Source: Tigriopus japonicus | Lineage: Eukaryota > Arthropoda > Copepoda > Harpacticoida > Harpacticidae | DNA length: 64,000 nt | Reading direction: 5' to 3' | NCBI GenBank assembly: GCA_010645155.1 | Contig: CM021322.1 | Span: 5,085,896 to 5,149,895, forward strand | Program-made: the position numbers and the translations under genes | Shown: positions 10,301-22,300 of the stretch, piece after piece | Layout: every line of letters begins with the position of its first letter | Position numbering within the stretch: position 1 is the stretch's first letter | The notes under the pieces: generated by a model | Databases searched by the model: none | Told to the model about the DNA's origin: nothing | The model's input: the letters and a program-made list of their open reading frames with translations, nothing else

Positions 10301-13300
10301 AGAATTCCGCGGCGATTTTTACCAAACTCAACGTCTAATCAAGCATGCTAATGTGCGAAATATTATGAACGACAAAATCAAACAGTCGAAATGTCAATGC
10401 CATGTTCTCTCAGAGCAGGTTGCCAGGATTATCAAGCAATACAATTTGGTGCTTCAATATATTTTGTTTTATACTTATATAAATGCCGGAACTGATGGGT
10501 TTATGTAAAAAGTAACAAAAACATCAATCAAAACTGAATTCGAGGTTGAAACTCAATACCGTACAGTAATGAAAAGAACACGTTTTCCCTGCCTTCTTTC
10601 GTATTTTTTTCACGCCATTCATTTCGTACGCGAATTTTTTCTTCCATCACGTGTCCGTTGACGTTCTATTAGTTAACAGTTTCAATTACAGATCAGTGAC
10701 TACAGATTTTGAATGAACAAGTCATGAACACCTCTAAGCTTCGGGACATACTAATCAATTCAAGTGACCGATGGGCCCCCGAAGGCCTTGATTTGCGTAT
10801 GCAAGCTAGAAAATCTACGCACACACAGGTGTTTGACGGGCACTAAAGTATTTGGCCCCAATGAAGTCATTGAGCAGATTGGTGCAACCAGGCAAGAGAA
10901 TCGTGGATATTTATGAGTTAGACCACGCTCAAATAACGGAGTTCGGGGCCACCGTTACTTGGTAGATGAGAGAAAATACATATTTGACGACTATTCAGTG
11001 AGATGAAGCTGCAAAATTGCTGGTGAAACTCTACTCCAAACAAATCCTTAGAGATTTAAACATGGTTCAAAAGTTTCTATTTCCAGTGCTTTGCATCACT
11101 TAAATTGAAGGGATGCCGAAGCCTTTCCGAAAGTATGAGCACAAGATGTCTTGGGTTCTAGAATTACACAAGTTTTTGACCTTTTCGTCGTCATCCACGC
11201 AGGCTCTCTTATATTCTACCAAGAGCTTGTTTGTGAGAAACACTAAATACATGCAATTCTAAGACTGGAACTAAATTATGGAGCAAGAAATCCAGGCAGA
11301 CTTACGTCATTCAAAGTGCTTTGACTTTGATGGGGTGTCACATTCTCGTGCACATTCAAATCCTGTGACTTGATGCTACGCATACTATCGTCATCATCAA
11401 CAAGCACCACTTCGACGTTCCACATCCTCTCAGCGACCCCCAATTTGTTCTCGGCTCGAACTGCAAATTGGGTGCAATGTCTCGCTTGGCATCGTTTGAT
11501 TTCGAGGCGATGTGTTCCATTCGGGAGAAGCTCTGAAAGGGGGAAAAATAAATATGAAACATTATTTGGAACGTAATATCGAATACAATGAAAAATTAAA
11601 GTCGTGGCCCCTTTCACATTACTACTCCTTTTTAAGACACTTTTTCTGCGGAGTTAGGTTTCCAAAGCGAAATGATACAGTAAGCAATATTGACTATGTG
11701 GGAACATGTGGTATTTATTTTGGACATCACTTTTGCTTCCGGTATGTATTGTCAAAGTATTGGAACCCTTTGGATCGTTTAAACAGAAATGTGTTGCTTC
11801 ATAGAGTTCTCCCTAATCGGATATCACCGACATTTTTCTGATGCTGGAATGATAGAAAGTGATATAACACATTCTTGACAGTATTATGAAAGGGCAATTT
11901 TTGATCAAGAATGAATTATATCAAGTTGACATACAATGCAAAAGACACCTAAAACAAAGGTATATTGCAATATTGATTTCACGGAACCAAACAAAAAGTT
12001 TTGTTTCCGATCACTGACCAACTTTGCTTTGAATAGACAAGCCCAAAAAGTCAAAAGAAGGTTGTTGAGGGGTACACTAATACACACTCTCATGAGGTCA
12101 CGACTTTGTTGTCATACTGTACAAGTCACTTACCAATGGAAACGTTTTCATTGGCTCGCAAAACTTTGCCATTTCGGAGGAATGAAACTCGAGGTTCCGG
12201 ATAACCTGTCACAACGCATCCAAATCGAACGGAATGACCTTCTTCCACAACGAGATCATCAGGATGTTCCAAAATCTGTGGTTGAGTCATATCCTCATGG
12301 GATGGTTGGACAGAGAGATTGAAATCATGCCATTGCTCTCCAGATTGGTTCACTACTGCACAACTGTAGTGACCTTCTGTGAGAGCATCTGTATGGTACA
12401 GAATCATCTCATGGCAATCACCACTTGAGCGACGAATCTCTACATTGGGTGAGCTCTCAATCAATTTACATCCCCGAAACCAGAGCACATCTAAAGAAAC
12501 GCAAATCGATATTCTGTTAGAAAATAATTGTTCCGTTTGACAAGCAAGGGATCAAACTCTCTTCATCAAACTCTCTTCAGAATTTAAAACGTTTAGTAAT
12601 TGGTCGTCTCCAATAACATGTTTTGTTTTTCTTCCGAAAAGCGGGCACATTTCAATTAAGGTCTCAAATTCAAAATGCATCAAGAATACGAAGAAAAATG
12701 CCTGCCACTCTTGTTGATGAAATTCCCGGATAATACCTACCAATAGGTTTCGTGCCACTAACCACAGCCTTGAGCCTGGCAGCTTTTCCCGCCACGACTT
12801 TTACATTTCGAGGCACTTCCAAGAATCCAACATCTCCCGTGGGAGCCGGTCGATTGAAGAAGAATTCCTCCGGATTAGGCTTTGGATGCCTTTGGTTGGG
12901 GAACACGGCATATTCCGTGTGTTCGAGATCTTTCTGTCCGTCTAAACTGGGGTAATCAGAAGTTGGAACCTCTTCATCTTCTGGCTCCGAACACGAGGAA
13001 TCCGAATATTCCAGGGACGCCACGGATTGTCTTTCCGAGAGTTCAGAAACTTCATCAATTTCTCGATTCCCAATCATGGCCCGAATGATTTGATCATCAT
13101 TGGGATTGGGTACCAGCATTGCCACGGGCTCATTATAGAACAAGGCACTCTTGTTCACTCGAAAGGAATTGCGGACCTTCAAGCGTTTCTGACAAAATAA
13201 CCAATTGTCTTCCCAAGTTGAGGCAGACAATGCAAGAATAGACAGATCCTCTGGAATTTTTCCATCCAACTCGTCGAACTCTGAAAAAAAGCAAGGAGAG

Positions 13301-16300
13301 AAATCGGGCTTTAGTGAGAGGAAATGATGAGTATTCATGGTCACGCACACTTTGTCAGGCCGTGTTTGATGTTCAACTTTTCTTCCCTTCGAGGCAAACT
13401 TTTTTTCTGGTTTTCCCTTGGGAGATCTCTCCCAGTAAATATTGCCCCCAGAACTTAACCAAAATCTAGAGTTGGTCGGGAAGAGTAAATTTACCTTTCC
13501 GTTCCACCAAATCCAGTCCATACTCGGGGAAACATACGGGGATGCCTTTCTCGAACTCCACGATATCGGCTAGAACGCAATCAATGCTATGCATTGACGG
13601 ATACTTGGACAGAGTCGAGGTTTGGGCTATGGTGGTTTTGACCACTTTGGAAGTAACCTCATCCTCACTTTGATAGGCTGTCGTCTCCTCAATTTCCTCT
13701 TCAATCTGAACCATTCAAAAAGGCATCCATGAAAATGCACTTTGAGGCATTCAGTTTCATCATTTTGCCTTACCAAAAATTGCGGTGCATTCCCTAAAGT
13801 TGGAGATAATGAATTCTCACGACTCTCCTCCATGGGTGAAAAGGCCTCCGAAGTGATGGAACCTGGAACAATTATGGTAGTATTGACGAAAAAATGTTGT
13901 TTGGCTTGAATGATAAATATGTTCACCATGTAACACAATACATAATGACCCTCTGATACAACGGAAAGAAAAAGAGATCAAAATATTGGCACAATGAAAG
14001 ACAGAAATCAATGTTGTCATAAATACATGTCACAATGACCTTGAGAAGTAACTCGCTTCTCAATCGAGCTCGACAACCCAGTTTCATACTCACTAGATGC
14101 CGATGGAATCTCTTCGTCTGAAGGGCTAGATACAGAAGATGCTACAGATTGACTCCTTTCCGAGTTTCCCGATGATGTCGATGTTGTCGAGGATGTCGTT
14201 GTGGATGAATCCGTGGTTTGTTGGCCACTGTTCCGATGACGAATTTGCGTGGATGATCCTGATTGACCCGAGGATGTCAGGGATGATTGTGTTCCAGGTT
14301 CCATGGATTCATTGGCATTGTCGATGTTATCCTCCGGACCGAGAATACCATGTGAATCTTTGTCTGGACGATTCAATCCTGGCCTCTTCTTTGAGTTTAG
14401 CACCACCTGGAAGTATTCCACATTCCTTTATCATGAGACACACTAACACAGTTAGTTCAGGTACTGCGAGATGATCGTGATGCTGAATCAAAATTACACA
14501 TTTGTGACGCTAATCATAGTGAGGGTAAGGCTCTGTATACTACAGTGAACTCTTAGTATGCAGTAAAAAAATAGATTGAGCGTATGTAGTGTGCACGCCT
14601 CAGGATCTCTCTCTCTCTCTCTCTCTCTCTCGGTTGACACATGCCCAGCAAACCCCGTTTCCGTGGAATTTTGGAATGCAAAAGTCGATCGCTTCTCATG
14701 TTAGGCTCTCTACCAGGACCTATGGGGCTTCTCTACCTTCATGATTGTGAATTGTAATACTGTTGTGGGAGGTGCTGTCGGTCGAACAAAGGCTCTCTGA
14801 GCGATATGGCTCTAACCAAATCTCGGGGTCCTTGCTTTCCTTCCGACAAACGACACAATTGGCCCTGATGCTCTCACATTGATAAAAGGCTCGGAATACA
14901 ATCTCGCTCAATGCGGACGATTTATACCAAGTTCGAACGACCAAGTGGTGCAAATTTCAGACAGGAATCTATTGTTAGGCCTTAGTGCTAGAAATTGAGA
15001 CAGCTTCTCACCGACTTGCCTCAATTTTACATTCAAGATTTGAACCCTGTTCTGCTAGAGTTTGATTGAATTTAAAGGACAAGAAAGATTTGCAATGTAA
15101 ATATTTTCTATAATTAAGAGCAATGGCTTTTTGCAAACACCCTGTGTAAATACGTGAGAGAACAGAAATAGCACGGGTAGCTCTCAAAACTAATTTTACC
15201 TTGGGATAGAGTGAGCCTTTTGATGTGTTTACCTTGTTAATGATGGCCGTGGAGAGCAGGTCTTCATAAGATTGAGAGAAGTACATCTCTTTGTCGTTGG
15301 GCAAGTCACGAATCAAGAAGTCTGATTCATTCTCCTGAAGACAAACAAGTTCGTATTACAACAGGCCAATAATAGAAGTCTCTCGAAAATAATGAGTCTA
15401 ACCCAAATCAATTCGTTCTCCTCCACATCCATGATGAGCCGCTCGATCCAATATTTCAATTTGATATGAGCTGTAGTGGGTGTGGGGTCTTCTGGCGAGG
15501 TTGGTTGCTCTAAAAATAGGAAAAAACGAAAGATCCCACCTGTAGTAATGAAATGGCATGATGAGTTAAACACTGCACTTTTTTCCAGCTTTCACAGGAA
15601 TTTCGACATGAAAACTCATCTCCCGGGAAAAAAATGCTGAGAAGAGAGAAGAGAAGGGGAAAACGCCATAAATCTTGGAGCATGGCGAGAAGACGGAAGA
15701 GGCAAAAATGCCGGTTTCGACTCTCTTCTAAGACGGAGTAAAGCATGTCTTTAGGACTGCCATAAATTTGGGTGTCCTCTTCATTTTCCAATGAGGATGT
15801 CGTAACATAGCCAAGGGTTTACTCATTCAAGCATGCATGGTTTCAGATCGTCTTACTTACTTTCAATCACCATTTGTATGGCTTGAGTTAGCAATGATAA
15901 GGAATCGCTCAATGAGGAATGGTAATCTTCGAACAGACGTTTATCTGTAAAAAAAAGAACAATTCCAGGATAAAAAAAAACAAGGATAGAACGTTATTTT
16001 GGGTTGAAAATCAGACTTTTGCGACTTGGCACACTTGGAAGTGGATTGAGAATTCCGCTCGTATTACAAATTGATGAGACTTGAGGACGATCTAACGACA
16101 AGAAGAGAGAACCCCTTTTCTGAACGGGCTTCTGGCACACAAACAGGATCTCTTATTTTCTATCAGACTAAGCATTACGTGTGATCCTTTGGAACAAATA
16201 CAGAAGACAACGTATTTTCCCTTCAGGCATTTCTTTCCAGTTCCACAAAACAAGAGACGATATCGATTTCAATCCGGTTCGGTTTAGCCCCAAGTCACCA

Positions 16301-19300
16301 GAAAAAAGTGCGTTTACTGCAATAAAAGTTCCTTTCTGTTGGCCTTTCAAATCCCTACTTGAATCCCCTATATCGACTTCTCTCAACTCAATAGAATACC
16401 TTCAAAGTTTTGACGTCATGATTTAGGCACTTTAACTATTGAATTTTACTCAGAAAAAATTTCGTTATGGATAATGGCATTTCGTAAATTTCGACTTACA
16501 TGACGGATGTTCACTGAGATGAATAATGTTGACACTGTCGAGATCGTCTCCAATGAGGCTCTCTACCACTTTTTCAATGTGATCCCGTACTGTACTAGTT
16601 GAGGAGTCCATTTTTTGATCTGAAAAATCCACATCGATCGTGAGTAATGTCAGGTCAATGGTTGTTAGATTGGATGTCCCTTCTATGACTTACTTTGGTA
16701 TCCCACGGACTTGATGACTTTGGCGGATTCGAAACGGTTCAATTTCTTCTCGAGGTGGCCATAAAACCATGGACAAGATTGTTCTTTGAAATCTCTGGAA
16801 ACAAAAGAAATAATCATAATGGAGGATTCACGCGTTGCTCATGCTGACAGGCAAATGGAAAGCGAGATTTCTCGAATTGAAATGAAACTTCCTTTCCTCA
16901 ACAGATAGTAGTGCATAGTACACAAAGATACTCTGTCAGAATGTTTAGCCCATATGTTTTGAGACCGACCTCAGAGGGTTCTGTCCATCTTTGGGCTGAG
17001 CTCTGCAGTTGGTGCTTGTAATATGATTTATGGTTGTTCCGCCAGAACCTGACATTAACATGCAAAGCGTTTGCAAAACGGGTAACCACCCATTTGGAGC
17101 AGAAATTTATTCAATCCAAACGACGAAACGAACGATCTCCTATTGGTTTACGGTGTAAGAATGACATTCATTTTTGTCTCGGTTACTCATGACAGGAGAC
17201 TATCACGTGTCTTGCAAGTATTTGCTTTTGTCGAGCTTGTCTCTTAATCTTGATGAAAAACAGACCAAGAAGTCGATAACTCAACTAGATCAAGCTCATC
17301 AAGGAGACCTTTGGTGTACCCTGGCAACCTTTAAGATTTCCTTTGCCGCAGTTTGTTTCTCATTTGTCGACCCTGAACTTGAGCAGGAAAACAATTGCAA
17401 AATTGAGTCACGCGTCTCTTTCACACCTCGAATGAATGAGTGAAAAGGCGAATGAATCCTTGGGGGTCCGATATGGCCATGTTGCACCTAAAACCATTGC
17501 ATGACGTGATCTTGGAAAAGATCAAGAGGTTTCCGCCAGAACATATCACTTCCCAAATCCAACCACATCTTGGAAACTTTAGATAATTGATAACTGACAA
17601 GCTGCTGGCAGCTCATGGCAAGCTAATTCAAACTTTTCCCACTCGTTCCAACAAAACGATCAAAAGAATCCCAAAGCAATGAACTTGGAGGAGTGAGTGC
17701 ATTCACGATCCCCGAATAATGCATGATTCACTTGATCTTGACACGGTCTCAAACCATCCATGGGCGAGACGAGGGAAATGAAAATCCCAGGGATCTTCCC
17801 TTAGATTGCTCTGGCTCACTTATGCTCGGAATCTAACCGAGTAGAACCATCCTCAAGAGACATTGTACAATACCATCCAACCTACTTTCACCCTTACGGT
17901 GAGATGTACTTGAGATAAAAATGAGCATTGAGTTTGCAAGTCGAGCACGACAATCGCATGCACGCACGTACTGTACCTTCAATTATGTTTCTGTGCATTG
18001 AGTGCGTAACTACTAGCTAGTACTGTGGTAAAAGTGGTAGAATGAGCGAACGAAGCTGACGGAATAGCTTGGAGCTAAATTAGAATGAGCCCACTTGGAA
18101 TGACGCAACTTGACGAGGTTCTGGAGATGGCGAAGGCAGAATTAAAATAGGCTCTTATCTGATTGAGCTCTGGTCTGGCTTGCATCGTTGTCCTCTTACA
18201 AATTTGGACTTGGCCAAGGTGAGATTATATGATTGGATTAAGACCATGGAAATTTGGTGGATCACGCCGGAAGATGAAAGATATGGGCGAGATTCATCAA
18301 CCAAATTTCGGGATGTCCTGGATGAATTCTTCTTGATTATTGGATGATCACACTTGTTTTTTCTATTGTGAGCAGAAAGCAGCTTGTTTTATAAATAAAA
18401 TGACTGCTGAAGATGGCCAACAACTCAGCCACGTACGCTTTTAGATCAATGGTACCAAACGAAATGCAAAAAAGATGATGAATTGGATTGGAACTAAAAG
18501 TTCCGGTCACGTAAACATATATTGTGTCTGCACGCATTTGCTATTAATCAGATTTGACAGACTTTCGTCCCTCGAATCACCCTGAATGAAACCACAATGC
18601 ATTAACCGGGTTGTCCAAGCATACTGACAAGTAATTAATTGTGACTGTTGAATGCACTTCAATACTTGTCCATAATCCATATGGAAAGCCACCACATAAA
18701 GTTCATATACTGTATGTGATTACTCCTTTTCCACAAGGGTTAGTTAGCGAGTACCCTTTGGAGAAAATGTATTGTATCATTGCCATGTCAAATATTATAA
18801 AATGAATCCAAAGAAAATGAGTGTCAACCACATTTCTGGTTCGATCCAGGTCATGGAGAAATCAAGCCCAAACCCCAAAATGTGGGGAAAGAGTACACGA
18901 AACGTTTTCAAGGCGTTAAGATTTCGTCCTATCTCGTTGCACGCTTAATCACATCGCGTCTGGGAACTTTCTGTGGGGTGTCAATGACACAACTGAAATT
19001 ATGTGATTTCATACCGCACTTTTAAAGCTCCACTTATCGCTAAGAGCCAATCATCAGTAACCAATCACACGTTAAATATAGGAGTTTGATTGAATTTCCA
19101 GATAGAGCCTACAATCACGATGAGAACCGTCGAGGTTATTTATAGGCCTCCCGCAGACGAGGTATCGTGATTTTTCCTTTTCATTGGTAACCAGAGACGG
19201 TTCTGAGCAGCTAAAAAACCCTTTCGGGCATTCTCTGTATTCGAAAAGACCTTCTGCGTTATAATGCACATTTCGGGTTCAATGGATTTGCTGATACCGC

Positions 19301-22300
19301 AGCCAGTAACTACATAGTCAGACTGAAGTGGGAGAAAGGGAGAAATTTGGGTTCTTGGACAAATATTTGAACGAGTTGCAACCACAACAGAAATGGACAA
19401 TCCTATGCTGACAATGCCCACGATTCAGATTCCGAGGGTACAAATGTTATTCAGTCCTATTCTCTAATCAAAGCCCATCTCTTGACGAAAGAGCCATCTT
19501 ACCCTATGATTTGAAATGCACCGTGTCAGTCACTCGCTCACTCATTCACTCCACATAAAAATAGTTAAGGGATGACATGTTATTTTCACAAAAACTTCTT
19601 AGCCAACACACTCATTTCGCTAGAGTCCTCTGAAATCTGGTCATTTGTTTGCAAGTTTTCCACGGCGACTGCCTCTCCGTCTTTCTTTCTTCGGTATCAA
19701 ATCATCCTCCATGACTTGCTCCACGCTCGCCCCACTTTGGTTCATGTCTTCTACTGGGAACGAGCGAACGAACGAACGAACGTCCGACGTACGTACCTAA
19801 CTAACAACTCTTAGCACTCGACACTTCTCATGACTTGAACCACGGGAAACCATCCATGGCTAGCACATATGAGTGTGATGGAAACCAAAGGGATGGCGAG
19901 CGCGATTCTCGGGGATGAATGCCAAAAGATTATGGTGGAGGTAGAATGGGCCAGTCGACCGATCTCGGCCGCTAAAAGCGACCCGAGGAGGGCTTTGATG
20001 ACACCATAACATGAGCTAGCTATGCCACCATTACCCAACCCTTCATGGCGATGACTGATACATGTCTGAAATGCTACCTAATCATGTTCATAGGAAATAA
20101 GGTTTCGTTTGTGGGCCATAATCTTATGGTTGGTCATGTCAATGTAGGTATGTATTACTGCTGAGAAAATTTCAGCGTGCTTCTTTCTCCTGTGTGTCAT
20201 CTCCTTGAGACATCCTCCCTTCAAATCTCCAGTCGACGACTTTCAGAGGGCAGAGGTTCGTGGTGTGGAATAGAAGAATGTAAAGGCGAACGAGGAACTT
20301 TCTCAGGTGGAAAACGAGTCGACGTACATACGAGTTGGTGGGGTGAATGAATGTGCGTGTACAATGTACCTATAAATGCAAGAAGTTTGCAGAAGGAAAA
20401 CATTGTCCACTTTCAATTCAAAGAAACCCGTTTACACTCCGAAAAGAGGCAAATTTTAATGGGGTCCTGTTATCTGCCATTGGTGGTGGAACGAATGCAT
20501 TGAAAGTAGTGGACCCTACATAATGCTAGTCCAATGGATGGGGAAATGAACAGTGCAGAGTGCCTACTTAAGTCACCCATCAAAAACTTGATGAGATGCA
20601 TTCAAATGATTTCGGAGCACGAACGGAACCACTCAAACTTGGTAGTTAAGCTCGCCGCCGGGAAGACAGACCATTTGGAATAAAGAGAGCATATTCAAAT
20701 AAGGGATTTTCTAATCGCACTCCAAAAAGGGCTCAATCGAAATCATAAAACTGATGAGTAATTCTAATTCTCGAAATCTCGGCCAAGAAGCCCTGAAGAA
20801 ATATTTCCGTCTCTGAAGCTAAATGGCCAAGGTCATATTACTCAAAAGAAAGAAAAAAAGCTTGCTTTGCCTCCGAAACTGATCAGTTTCGACCTATCAC
20901 TATGCGGGGACGGACCTAATTGCCGAGAAGTTGGGTCGCTTGGCCCATTTCCTGCCAAGATAACAGCAGAGGTCTTCTACCTTTCTTGCATGTTGGCCTG
21001 TACATATGTACAGGGTTCACCTGGGCATATCATGGTCCTCGTCTTTGTGATGTGTCTGGCCATTCAGGAGTTCAATCAAGATTTCTCTGCAAGGATTTCA
21101 TCCAGAGGACATTCTAAGAGGTCGAACGAACACAATACGAGTGCCTTGAGCGTTGGTATTGAACCAAAAGCAAAAGACGTGCCTGACAAAACCCAAGATA
21201 AATTGGCGGATTAGGAATATGTTAGAGTATAACTTTCAGTTTCCAGTCTGTCGGTGGCGTACAATAGAGAGGTCAGTTATTAGTTGGTACTTTGGTGTTT
21301 CATAATGAAAACGTGTCCGTTAATGACAATCGAAGCGTCATTAACAAACCAGTCCCAATTTCTACTACCTCGTTTGTGTCTTGGTCATGGGAAAATCAAA
21401 TGAAGTTGACGCCGCCTCGAGTAAAGATTTCACTTTCGATGTTGCGAAGTGTTTCATGTCACAAAAAGCGCAGCAACTTTCTTCAACGTGGAAACGATCT
21501 TTTTTTTTAATATCTATACGAATCTCAATCAAATCAAGGCGTGGTAGGGTTTTTATGAAGCGTGCTATGCTCTCGAATACATACTAAAACTTACGGCTAG
21601 CATGTGTCCTCGTCGCGGAAAAATTGACCAGTGATTCGAGAACAACACTTTCTCAACGAGAAGCCATGCAAACTCTGTCATTCTCGTTCTGGAAGAGCTC
21701 TGCAATAAATTACCCCCCTGTCCAAGCTAAGCTTTAAGCATGTTCCCGTGCCTTCAGAACGGGATCACGACTTGGCAATTAAAAGCGAGCCATCAACATT
21801 TGTTTATGAAGCATGGCCAGCTTTGGCCTCGTCAAACAAATCCTCCGTCAAAGGAGCCCTCAGGCAGGTTCTACTCACTCAATCCGATTTCCCACCCAAT
21901 GGTTCCTGCTCACCTTTGGCCTTCGCACGCTTCGCACTCCCACGCTTCTTCGTCTTGTCTCCATTTTGAGCATTTCCGACAAACGCCCAAACCACACGAG
22001 TGACATTCTAATCTGCGGTTGAACAACAAAGAAAAGCCTTGTCCACAACGGGCACAAATCCGCAGACTCAGTTGACGACGTTTCTCCTCGAGGGCTTGGG
22101 TTTTAAGGTCACCCTGTGGATTGCAAGTTATGGCGGCTTTTCGCCGGGAAAGGTCCAGTTCAACTTGCCTGCAAATAGAGAAAAGGAAAGAGCAGGATTA
22201 TTATTTGCAAGTGATTTAGATTCTTGTCACGCATTTGTGGCTCGCTTTTGATATTCTCGTATGGTTATCAAAAGCAAGTTGAATTCACAGTCGAACAGAA

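Noticed and set aside
14720..14953. Open frame between exons 7 and 8 of the large gene
   Set aside because: No acceptor gives an open phase-0 entry, and exon 7 joins exon 8 directly in phase 0.
15510..15791. Minus-strand open frame starting MENEEDTQIYG
   Set aside because: The flanking exons join in the correct phase without it, and no convincing acceptor lies before it.
20867..21214. Plus-strand open frame of 115 residues in a large intron
   Set aside because: No domain, no splice signals and no start context. Probably chance.
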